Shown here: positions 53,236 through 63,331 of the stretch, one piece after another
Numbering within the stretch: the first letter of the stretch is position 1
How the letters are laid out: the number at the start of each line of letters is the position of its first letter
Source: Leguminivora glycinivorella
Lineage: Eukaryota > Arthropoda > Insecta > Lepidoptera > Tortricidae
Direction: 5' to 3'
NCBI RefSeq assembly: GCF_023078275.1
Contig: NC_062979.1
Span: 20,875,848 to 20,939,847, forward strand
Length of the DNA stretch: 64,000 bases
Notes under the pieces: generated by a model
Seen by the model: the letters and a program-made list of their open reading frames with translations, nothing else
Told to the model about the DNA's origin: nothing
Databases searched by the model: none
Made by a program: the position numbers and the translations under genes

Positions 53236-54045
53236 TCTGATTTGTTAGAAACGAGCAATTACTACGTAGTACCAATCACTATACAGTTTTGTATAAGATA
53301 GCTTTGTATAGCAGATGTCACACACATCTTTACAGTCGGTAAATACAGTTCCTTTTACAGTAAAAGCAGGTGTCAATACGAAAGGGTTCTAGAGTGGCCT
53401 AGGATTCTAATTGGTTGAATGTACCTCAAAATATGTTCATGTATCTCAAAAAAAAAATCATGGTTTTATGGAACATTAAAACTACAAAAACCAAACATAA
53501 GGAGTCTTTGTTTTACCTAGTCGTTCATCACTATACAGAGCTACATATCTCAAACTGCCATGGCCATGCTAACAACCACCTCTCCCAGTACTAATTGTGC
53601 CTATTAGAGGCTTAGTTCATATGTAGATATGTTTCTGATGCAAACAGATCGACATGTACAAACTGTGGAAGATCGTCTCCACTAAATACTGTGCGTACTT
53701 ATTTGGGATTTGTAATGAAGGTTGTGTGTGTGTGGGATTGTGTGAAGGTTGTGATAAAAGCTATGTGCTTAGGCTGTTTGTGCATCTTTATTAGAAGAAT
53801 TCAGTTTTATAAATGGAATTTAAAGTTTATCTTTTGGTTCCCAATTGTTTCTTTATGTTGACACTGCATTCGTCATCATACTGAGTGCTGTGACTCTCTT
53901 GCATAGTTCAACCAAAAAGTATGGTATTTTAAGTTGAATGTGGTCTGATCAGAATATCTCATTAGACTAACTTCTATTGAACCAGCTCTTTGTTTCAGGG
54001 TTAACGCCGAAACGCGCCGGTTATGACTTAGGCCATGCTATAAAA

Positions 54046-57000
54046 ATGGAAGTGATCAATATAGATGAGGGCCGCTATGAGCAACGAGACCTTCTACCAA
54101 GCAGCAGCGGCTCTAACACTTCCAGCATCACCGAGAGCAACTACAGCAGCGAGCAATCAAGCGATGACTTGGACAAGTCAGACGAAGAAGACTTAAGAGA
54201 AGACCTACAGAAAACCATTAGAGAATGCTACAAATCCGACTCGAACTTCACATCACAATCTACAGACATCACAAACGACGAAGAGTTCCAAGCTACAGCG
54301 CTATGCCAATTTATGGATATTTTAAATGACTTAGATGAAGTTTTAGACAAATCTCTGCTTGCATGCCTCGACGACGGAGCTAAGAATTATGATAGCGATG
54401 AAGGAGACCTTATTTGTAAGATTAAAGAATGCATAGGGGATGCTGGCCATTCCGCACACTGTTCCATTGATGATAATGCTCAAGTAATAACTGCAACTGT
54501 CGCTCGCGAAGAAGCAACTAACATTCCTGAAAGACCTCTTGCTCTTGGCCGGTCTAAAAGCTTTACGGAACTTTCTGGAAATCATAGAGAAGTCCCATTA
54601 GAACGTGCAGGCACGACGAATGAAAACTTACGGAGTTCAATGCGTCGTCTAGACCCGATTGTGCTTCCGGCTATATCGACTGAGGAATCAAATGAACCGT
54701 TAACATTACCTGTGATCTTATTTCTGGAGCATCATGTGAATTTGAGGCCGACCAGTGCTCCGATACAGTTGCAAGTGACAGCGGCTAACTTGAGTAGTGA
54801 TGGGGCGTCGGGTCCTTTGATAGTTGGTCGTAGGGCTTTGCTCATGAACCGGGCTTTGAGCCTGCCGTCACCGGGCGATAGTGATGTGACTGGGGATTGG
54901 ACGGGGCGCAGTGCTAGGAGCACGGCCCGGAGCTCGAGTTCGTCGAGCGATTCTAGTGAGAGTTTGACTGGGGTCCCTGCTCCGGAACAAACTGCTATTG
55001 GTGCCACAGAAGACAGGTGAGTTATTTTAATTTTGATAATGCCTAACCTTGTTAACGTGTCTGTGTCTTCTGATGGGCTTTTCGACAAGCGTCATTGTCG
55101 AAGTGGTAGCGATTGTGACATTGTGACCTTGCCTAGGCCGTTAGCTGTTTCAAACATCATTCATATTTCATAGTAACGTAAACCACTACCAAATTACGTC
55201 CCTCTATCTGTGTCATCTCATCTCATAATGGCCTGTGGAATCCGGTATTGTTACCGCTATTATGACGACCGATCGTTTATTATGATTTACCTAATCGTCC
55301 TACGTAGGTAAATTTATATTATTTAACAATTTATTTCTTGGTTTTTCATACCGTATAAATAACGTATTATCTTTTTTCCTTAAAATATCAGATACAAGCC
55401 ATTAGTAATTAATTACTGTGTACAGTCGAGTTCAGTTACATCTCATCAGGACTCTAATATCATGAGCATAAAAGCGTGTTTAGATATTTTTGTTCGCATG
55501 AGTGTTTAGATACTAAGCCAAGAGCGCAGCGGCAGAAAGTGCCTAAATTTTGACACGTAATAAATACAGAAGTCATGGCAAAGAATATTTTTTGTACCTT
55601 TTGGCGTAGAAACTCTAGCCCCAGCGCGAACAAGTTGTTTTAGTTGTTCACAAAAATCGCGAAGCGTCTGGTTAAGGTGACTGGTTACCGAAGAGCTGGC
55701 GACTTCCTCGCACAACATATCACCATTGCGATACAGCGAGGAAATGTCGCCAGTATCCTTGGTACAACGCCTCAAGGGCCTATTTTAGACATTAGCTAGC
55801 TTTAATGTTTAGTCTTAGTTTCTTATATAATTACAGTAGAACCCGCTTAAAACGATTCTGAGGGGACCCAGCCAAAAAAGCGTATTATACGGGAAATCGT
55901 GTTAAACGTGAAATAATTGTGATTTTTTCATCGTAAACTTTTAATATGGTTACGTTTTCTTGGAGCGATAATGCTTTTCTTCTTATTTTTGTCATCACTG
56001 AACCAAAAAGATGGGACAAAGAATTCAGAAATTCAACACCGACACTCAACACCGCAGCAGTGATAATGAGCGAAGTGTATGTAGGTAGATAGTAATTATT
56101 GCACTAACCGCTGACAGGACGACAAATTAAAAAATTATCTTTACGGGTGGCGGTATCGCCAGAATCGCATAATTAGTACAGTACAATTAGTTCCGATTTT
56201 TGTTACCCGCATAAATAAAGTTGTAAAGTAATGCAAGATAGGTGGTTTTAGATGGTGTATTAAGCGGGGACGCGAGTCGTATTAACCGTGAAAAAATGTC
56301 TGAAAACAAGTCTCAAATTGTAGGGACCGGCGAAAAATGGCGTATAATGCGGTAAATCGTATTAAACGTGATCGTTTTAACCGGGTTCTACTGTATTTGA
56401 TATCTTAGACAAATAAAAAAAAATGTAATTAAATGTGACTTAAAATAAATATTTACAAATAAGCCAAGAGTATACGCAGAATAAGAAATGTGTATATATT
56501 AGCTGGACGCGACTGTACAAGTTTGTAAGACGAAAGAGCTTTTTTTTTTTTTTTTTTAATCTTATTTATTTTATAAGCCATACATCTAGTAGACGAAAGA
56601 GCTTCACTATATACATCTTAATTGTCTTACAATATGTGGAACTATAAAAACTCACATTGTTCCAGAAACGATGAGACTGAAGAGCCGCCGTTCGGTGTAT
56701 GGCCGCACCGCATGAGCGCCATGCTAGCTTGCCTGAGTTGTACCGTCGGAATATTCAACATTTCCCGCTTCGCCATATTCAGTGTCCATTTCGGAGCTAA
56801 CTTCATCATACAGTTCCTTATACTGTCACTTTTGATCGGTAAGTAACTCAAGAGCTGTTGTTCGGATTGAGATACATGCTAGCTTGCCTCAGCTGTACCA
56901 TCGGCATATTCAATATCTCCTGCTTCGCCATATTCACCGTCCATTTCGGGGCTAACTTCATCATACAGTTCCTTATGCTGTCAATTTTGATCAGTAAGTA

Positions 57001-60000
57001 ACTCAAGAGCTGTTCGGATTGAGATACATGCTAGCTTGCCTGAGCTGTACCATCGGCACATTCAATATCTCCTGCTTCGCCATATTCACCGTTCATTTTG
57101 GGGCTAACTTCATCATACAGTTCCTTATACTGTCACTTTTGATTGGTAAGTAACTCAAGAGCCGCCGTTCGGAGTATAGCCGCATCACTTGAGCGCTATG
57201 CTAGCATGCACCGTCGGCATATTTAACATCTCCCGCTTTACATTATAAATTGAAATAGATATACACGAAAAAAAAAACTACAAGGCCCACTGGTGGCCGA
57301 GCCGGAAATCGAACCCGGGTCTTTAGCTTACGCAGCTAACATCATTACCACTAGACCACCCGCCCGCCGTGGTACCCGATGAAATGGAGTCCATAGAGTT
57401 TGAGTTTTCTAAAAAAATGATTTTTTTTTAGAAAACTCATCAATTTGACCTGTATGTTTCTACTAAGTCTATAGGGCCCCACAACCCTTTAAAAGATAGA
57501 TGCTTTGTGATGCCTCAGAGCTGCCTTCTTTAATAACCTCTGCATTTTCAGGTATCCCACTATTCACTCTCCATCTCTGCCTAGGCCAAGTCCTAGAATC
57601 AGGTCCAGTAGACATGTGGCGGATATCACCCATATTCCAAGGAGTGGGAGTCTCAATGCTGATCATGCAGACAGTGACGGGCATATACAGTATTATAGGG
57701 CTGTCCTGGATTTTCGTGTACTTCAGAGACTCGTTTATTACGTCGAATGATAGATACAAATGGGCGCTGCCGCATGAGTTTAATTTTGATGGTGAGTTGA
57801 TATTTTTCTTTATAAATAAACACTTTTTGAGCAATCGAGTAGTGAGATCTTGGAACAAGCTCCCAGAGGACGTGGTCTCAGCACAAAATGTGAATCAGTT
57901 TAAAAATAGACTAGACAAGCACATCACATCTACAACTCGGCTATGATTACTGTCACAATGATCACTGGATACAGGCTATATCAGTTCTTTAACTGCCTGC
58001 CTGCTTATTAAATAATACACATACATACATACATACAATCACGCCTGTATCCCATAAAGGGGTAGGCAGAACACATGAAACTACTAAAGCTTCAGCGCCA
58101 CTCTTGGCAAATAAGGGGTTGAAAGAAAACGAAACTGTGACATTGCAGTGACAGGTTGCCAGCCTCTCGCCTGCGCCACAATTTAACCCATATCCCACAG
58201 TCGCCTTCTACGACACCCACGGGAAGAAAGGGGGTGGTGAAATTCTTAACCCGTCACCACACAGGTCATAATAATAATAAAATATGTATTTAAATATAAG
58301 TGATTAGTGAATTTACTTCACAGTTTAAATCAGTGGTGGACAATCTTTTTTGAAGGACCGGTGGTGGGCCGAATACAATCCTTTGGCGGTCATGGCCCGC
58401 GGGCCGTACCATCGCCAACACTGTTAGCTGTACATTTGTAATCCTTGTTACAAAGGGATACAGTCTACCGATGGTTAGCTAAGAGTGCTGCTGTTAGTAC
58501 TTTACCCACCACTGGTTTTAAGGATAAAATAAAAACAAGCATAAAAAATTCATACGAGCAAAGTACTCAGAATTATTTCATTGGTTCCGTTATAACTAAA
58601 TATAAAATAATGCAATCGTTTTTATTTGTCCTAAATTTATTGTATATTTAAGAAAAAAAAGCGCTGGTGGCCTAGCGGTAAGAGCGTGCGACTTTCAATC
58701 CGGAAGTCGCGGGTTCGAACCCCGGCTCGCACCAATGAGTTTTTCGGATCTTATGTGCGAAATGTCGTTTGATATTTGCCAGTCGCTTTTCGGTGAAGGA
58801 AAACATCGTGAAGAAACCGGACTAATCCCAGTAAGGCCTAGTTACCCTTCGGGTTGGAAGGTCAGATGGCAGTCGTTATCGTAAAAACTAGTGCCTTCGC
58901 CAAATCTTGGGGGTTCGTTGTCAAAGCGGACCCCAGGCTCCTATGAGCCGTGGCAAATGCCGAGATAACGCAAGGAGGATGATATTGTATATTTAAGATA
59001 TAGACGGTCAACCAAATGTAGGGCTCGCCGGCCAATTGTCTTCATAAAAAGCGTGTCTTCCTAACCCTTGGCGTCTTCCTAACACTTAAAAATTGATTGA
59101 AAATGTAGGGGCAAAAGTTAAAATCCCATAGAAAATTTGATTGCGCCATTTTTTACTGCCAAGATTTGGTCGACCGTCTGTAAATGCTCAGATATTTTTG
59201 GCCATCTTAGCCTCTCCAAGTCACCAATTATATCTGAGAGTAAATTTAATATACTATGAGATTGCTCTCATTGTATTGTCAATGTTTTAAATTTTAATGG
59301 CTTCTGCCTAATGGACGAGACAGGAAACAATCGAAGGTCGGCCAGGCGGCAGTCATTTAGTCAATTGTTTTTTTTTTTTTCTAGACTCCATTTACATAGG
59401 CAATGATAGTAATTCTAGTCCGTCTAGCTGTTTATTGGAAAGATGCATTCATCATTTTTTTGAGCAATAGCAATTAGGCTTGGTATTTTTGTGTATTTTT
59501 TTTTATTGCGGATGTGTATCGAGGTTTCAAAGTAAATCAACATTTTACATAATTAATAATCAAACGAACTTACCTGTGAAGTTTGATTACAATTATACGA
59601 GTATCCAAATCCGAGACAACAAATATTATTTACTATGCAGCTCACGGAATCGTACCGTCCAAAGTCACACATTTCAGAGATATAAAATTTAAAAAACAAG
59701 TTCTCGCCATGCATACCTACTACCTTCAACATAGCCCAGCGCCCTGCGGCGTAAACCCATCATTATTTTAGAGTAGATCTTTTTGTGTCGTGAAACCATT
59801 TTATTGTTATTTTCGGGGATGGGGGGCGGGACTTTGTTGTCTCGGATTTGGATACTCGTATAATTGTAATCAAACTTCACAGGTAAGTTCGTTTGATTAT
59901 TAATTATACTTCCTATCCAAATCCGAGACAACAAATATTATTTACTATGCAGATGTTCAGAGCCTTGCATGTCAATACAAATACTGAATGCGAAAATAAA

Positions 60001-62428
60001 ATAAAGTATGGACATCAAATTATGATATAGTGTTAAGTTTCGTATGAGTACCTACTTAATGGTATTAAGTATCTGATGATGTGACGTCATGATGACGTCA
60101 TCAAGCAAATTAAAAGTTATTCCTATTATTTAAAGTTAAGTTATTCCTATTATTTTATATATAACCTATTGAAAATGTTATAATTATATTAAGCTTTAAC
60201 TTATGAATGTTTTTGATATTCCCTGGTTATGGTAACACTGATTAGTTTGCAACTTCTAAGGTCTTAGAACGGCGCTTTTTGGCTTTTAATTAAATGTTTT
60301 TAAATTAGTATTAATTACGTTTTAAAGTCAAGGTCATTACAGTTTCATCAGTTTTCATTTAAGGTTTTTCTGATGTACAAGAAATCTCATGTAAAATTTT
60401 ATTATGCGTAGCAACAAATTCCCTTTTGTGCATTGGCAATGCAAGCAATAAGCATACGCAGTTACAATGTTTTATTTATATTCTAAGGTGAATTAAAAGT
60501 CAAATTCAATTACTATGCAATTAAAAAGTAAGTCCATACAATGCCTTAGTATACTACTTTCTAAATATTGTTTTAAAACGTCATATCACTTTGTTCATAT
60601 AACATAAGTAACCTGGTAAGTATTATATTAATTTATATAGATGCCAACAGAAAAGGCTCCTATACTTAAAAAGGAAGAAGTAAACTTAGCTAGTTACTAG
60701 TTTAATACTTAAACAAGTATTATGTAATTATTGCCGATGTTTTGAGGACAAACTATACAACATTCAATTTTAACATCTGATTGTAAAGTTGTAAAGAAGG
60801 CAAATGAGCAGACAGATCGCTGTCACCCATGAACACCAAAAACCTGAAGCATTAGAAGTTTTTTAAAGGTGTGTTTGTCCGGTAATCCTTCAGAAGACAG
60901 TTCTGCTTATTCCACACTTGCCACAGTTTCCTTTATTTATTAATTGAGGGAGTAACAAACAACAAACATACATACTAATAAAATAAAATAACGTTACAGT
61001 AAAGCTGTACTATGTATTGTGATACAAAACTACAATTAACAAGAAAGAAAATAGGTAGTTGTGTTATACAATCAACTATCATAACTATTTAAACTTTCTA
61101 GTTATTAAGCGAGACAGTATGTCAGTCAGGGATTTCAAATTTAAATATTAATTTCATTGGAAACTTTATTTTCTAATTGGATTTATTAATCTAGCTGTTC
61201 ACGGCTGCAATAACTCTGCATAACTGCACAACTATATTGGGTGTATTAGTTTCCATCAGCGATTTTACGCCCCGGGTATATAGGCCTAGATAATGTGCAC
61301 CACCCACGAGTCAGCCCCTGTTTTCCGTGCCACAATTCCCCTATAGTTTAGAGCTCTAAATATTGTATTAGATTTCTCTTTCAATCGAGGTATGTTAATT
61401 AAAGTGTAGGATGTAGGTAGTTAATGCGTTTGTGGCAACGTAGAGGTATAGTCGTTGCTCGCCTGAAAGGGATTTATTGCGCCTTGATTATTTATTTTCA
61501 TTATTATAACTATTATAACAGCGAGTAATTAATGATGACACGTACACACACGTACACGTGACATTGTAAAGTGATTTGTGTAGGTATAGGCTGTGGTATA
61601 GGTCATAGAGCTATGACTGAAGGGTTAATACGGCGTATATTTTATTATTTTAGTGTATGCATGATGCTCATATGGTGTAGCAACATTATATTGTATGTCT
61701 TGTCAGAGCAATAGTATTAGCAATTTTAAGGAAAATAAGATTTACATTTTTGTTTACTGTTCAATCATTGGTTCATTGGTTCAATCCTTAGACGAAAGTG
61801 TTCTTATATTCTTTCTGTATAACGTGCGTTAAGTAGGTAGGTACCTACATAAGTTATATAACAACATTACATTACATTAAATCTGATTAACAAGTCTCGA
61901 GATAATGTAAATCTCATTAACATTAACACTTTTAAAGCGGAGTAATGTTACTATCTTTAATTTGTGAGAGACCAAGGAGCGGAGCGGCCGAAGAATAAAC
62001 AGATTGAATACAGCGAGGAGAGAAGCAATCGAAGAACGTTGGAGTTGCGAGCGAAGAGCGAAGTGACCGATGAACGTAGCGACAGAAGCGTGAATCCACC
62101 GAAGCGTAAACCGATTGAAAAAACACAGTGGATAATGCACTGTGAGACCGGAATTCTCAATGTAGTTTGAACGAAAGAAGAGCTCCTGAGACTATTTGTG
62201 GAGAAAATATAGTCATTTTTAGGTTGACTTGATGTGCATATAGCTAGAACGCTATAAATACAATGTTCTCTATAAAATGTATCTATAAAAGTGGAGCCAT
62301 CGATACAGTTTTGAAGCAAAGATCACACTATTAATGTTTATTTTATTTATTTCCTAATAAAGTGGAGCCCACAAAGTTCCAACAGTCAGAGAGCGGAGAT
62401 CTCGACTTCATTCGTGGAGAATTACATA
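54046..62428 (+). CDS. bdg: SLC6-family orphan transporter (bedraggled-like), 5' and middle exons, 3' end outside the window
   Basis: Exon 1 is 53999-55016 with the start ATG at 54046 in good context (AAAAATGG). It encodes 323 residues of acidic, serine-rich cytosolic N terminus (SSGSNTSSITESNYSSEQSS). Exon 2, 56666-56838, and exon 3, 57552-57791, join in phase and encode TM1 to TM3: MLACLSCTVGIFNISRFAIF, HFGANFIIQFLILSLLIG, IPLFTLHLCLGQV, MLIMQTVTGIYSIIGLSWIF. A probable exon 4 at 62363-62428 (VEPTKFQQSESGDLDFIRGE) fits phase 1 on both sides, with a GTAAGT donor, and would lie in the second extracellular loop. SLC6 proteins are 12-TM Na+-coupled carriers of amino acids, amines or osmolytes. 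The G-x-x-N-x-x-RF core of TM1 and the GxxLF/LxLGQ of TM2 are kept, but the family Trp and Pro of the WRFP block are missing, as expected of a divergent orphan. The bedraggled assignment rests on the long N terminus and divergence and is tentative; SLC6 membership is firm. Exons 2 and 4 have tandem copies. Confidence 0.82.
55834..56393. mobile_element. pogo-like MITE, 560 bp
   Basis: CAGTAGAACCCGCTTAAAAC at the left mirrors GTTTTAACCGGGTTCTACTG at the right with TA duplicated outside. The subterminal AAACGTGAAATAATTG and GTATTAAACGTGATC motifs pair too. Lies in intron 1 of the SLC6 gene. Confidence 0.88.
56855..57001 (+). pseudogene. Tandem copy 2 of the SLC6 TM1 exon
   Basis: From AGAGCTGTTGTTCGG and CATGCTAGCTTGCCTCAGCT to CAATTTTGATCA followed by GTAAGT. 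Open in the exon's frame (MLACLSCTIGIFNISCFAIF). Most differences from exon 2 are synonymous, but the invariant TM1 Arg is Cys. It lacks the original acceptor and follows exon 2's donor by only 16 bp. Confidence 0.85.
57006..57150 (+). pseudogene. Tandem copy 3 of the SLC6 TM1 exon
   Basis: CATGCTAGCTTGCCTGAGCT to CACTTTTGATTG followed by GTAAGT. Open frame (LSCTIGTFNISCFAIFTVHF) with the same Arg-to-Cys change as copy 2, so 2 and 3 share an ancestor. Period 152 bp. Confidence 0.85.
57155..57246 (+). pseudogene. Truncated copy 4 of the SLC6 TM1 exon
   Basis: AGAGCCGCCGTTCGGAGTAT, then an in-frame stop region (TAGCCGCATCACTTGAGCGC), a deletion in GCTAGCATGCACCGTCGG, and the end at TCTCCCGCTTTACATTATAA. 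It resembles exon 2 itself (it keeps CCCGC) more than copies 2 and 3. Confidence 0.8.
57283..57372 (-). mobile_element. tRNA-like SINE head, inverted
   Basis: Inverse B box (GAAATCGAACCCGGGTC) and inverse A box (CACTAGACCACCCGCC) about 35 bp apart; no proper acceptor stem, so not called a tRNA gene. Confidence 0.55.
57813..57946 (+). mobile_element. LINE reverse-transcriptase C-terminal fragment
   Basis: Reads NKHFLSNRVVRSWNKLPEDV, then VSAQNVNQFKNRLDKH and stops at 57944-57946. The 'F..RV...WN.LP..VV.A..V..FKNRLD' pattern is the usual end of Jockey/CR1-like reverse transcriptases. It follows the donor of the third SLC6 exon and is not part of that gene. Confidence 0.75.
58018..58265 (+). 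repeat. SINE-like repeat, full-length copy with CATA head
   Basis: (CATA)n, ATCACGCCTGTATCCCATAA, GCAGAACACATGAAACTACT, GGGGTTGAAAGAAAACGAAA, CCACAATTTAACCCATATCC, CTTCTACGACACCCACGGGA, ending TAACCCGTCACCACACAG. The best copy of the family in the window. Confidence 0.75.
58665..58985 (+). mobile_element. Full-length tRNA-derived SINE
   Basis: The tRNA-like head at 58668-58733 has an A box (TGGCCTAGCGG) and a B box (GGTTCGAACCC), but its acceptor arms do not pair, so it is a SINE head. The body CGCTTTTCGGTGAAGGAAAA, CTTCGGGTTGGAAGGTCAGA, AGCGGACCCCAGGCTCC and GATAACGCAAGGAGGATGAT matches 47195-47412. Confidence 0.82.
59550..59952. repeat. 75-bp inverted repeat plus 39-bp direct repeat
   Basis: The arm 59550-59623 (AATCAAACGAACTTACCTGT ... 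CGAGTATCCAAATCCGAGAC) recurs inverted at 59833-59908. Part of the left arm and its sequel (ATCCAAATCCGAGACAACAA, ATATTATTTACTATGCAG) also recurs directly at 59914-59952. A rearranged foldback element in SLC6 intron 3. Confidence 0.82.
60000..62150. other. SLC6 intron, low-repeat, AT-rich
   Basis: No exon or clear element except the CRE pair at 60082-60100. The block 61970-62120 is purine-rich and open, but no protein family is seen in it. Confidence 0.5.
60082..60100. promoter_or_regulatory. Two perfect CRE octamers, 11 bp apart
   Basis: TGACGTCA at 60082-60089 and again at 60093-60100. The octamer is the palindromic CREB/ATF site; the one-turn spacing allows binding on the same face. It lies in an SLC6 intron and function is inferred only. 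Confidence 0.45.
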
Positions 62429-63310
62429 GTAAGTTTAATTTAAAATGATAACATTTTGTTTTAATTTCTTGTGTTATATATATATATAATTATGGTTAGT
62501 ATTTAAATTTATCATTATTTTTTGACTAAGTTGTTTAAGATTATTTTAATTCCTTATTTATTGTATTATTATTTTTGTATTTTTGACATGTTTTGTTTAT
62601 GCCATTAAAGGTATTGAATTGAGTTGAATGGATAGCCTATCACTGTTAAAATGTGCCACAAACAGCTACTACGCCTTAAGCGGAGCCTTCGATACAACTT
62701 GTGAACAAAGATAGCAACGTTACTGTTAAAGTAGGGCACATATAGCTACAACGCATTTAGCGGAGCCCTCGACACAATTCATGAAAAAAAATAGCCACGA
62801 CACTGTTAAAGTGGGGCACATATAGCTACAACGCATTTAGCGGAGCCCTCGACACAATTTGTGGAGAAAAATAGCCACGACACTGTGAAAGTGGGGCACA
62901 TATAGCTACAACGCATTTAGCGGAGCACTCGACACAATTTGTGGAGAAAAAATAGCCACGCCACTATTAAAGTGGGGCACATATGGCTACAACGCATTTA
63001 GCGGAGCCCTCGACACAATTCGTGGAGAAAAAATAGTCACGCTACTAATAAAGAAGGGCATTTTACTGTAGGTTCAGATATAATTTTGCATGCCATTTTT
63101 GGCTAAACATGTATTGCTAGTCAAAAATAGTAATGTACCAACTAATGTATACCATGTTTATCGCAATAAATTAATTCATTCAATTCATTCACAAATGGCT
63201 ACAACGCATTTAGCGGAGCCCGCGACACTATTTGTGGAGAAAAATAGCCACGCCACTATTAAAATTTGGTACATATAGTTACAACGCATTTAGCGGAGCT
63301 CTCTCGACTT
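62170..63310 (+). repeat. 80-bp tandem array related to the putative SLC6 exon 4
   Basis: The landmark CGGAGCC/CGGAGCA recurs at 62681, 62761, 62841, 62921 and 63002, then 63213 and 63293 after a 130-bp interruption. The consensus in pieces is GTGGGGCACATATAGCTACA, ACGCATTTAGCGGAGCCCTC, GACACAATTCGTGGAGAAAA, TAGCCACGACACTGTTAAA. Eroded units at 62170-62340 precede the putative exon at 62363-62428, which aligns with one unit (GTGGAGCCCACAAAGTTCCA, GCGGAGATCTCGAC, ATTCGTGGAGAA). Confidence 0.85.
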
Positions 63311-63331
63311 TTTTTTTTTTTTTTTTTTTTG
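63308..63331 (+). repeat. Poly-T tract
   Basis: About 22 T directly after the last array unit, followed by a repeat-like 'GGGGTACCCAACATTGTAAT'; probably the tail of an inverted retroelement. Confidence 0.6.

Noticed and set aside
54732..55088. 118-codon minus-strand open frame
   Set aside because: Antisense shadow of the SLC6 first exon.
57469..57858. 129-codon minus-strand open frame
   Set aside because: Antisense shadow of the SLC6 third exon.
58665..58740. tRNA gene
   Set aside because: A and B boxes are good, but the acceptor arms do not pair and a known-looking SINE body follows; a copy of the body is at 47195-47412.
61932..62319. Overlapping open frames on both strands near 62 kb
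   Set aside because: Purine-rich low-complexity block open in several frames; no protein family seen.
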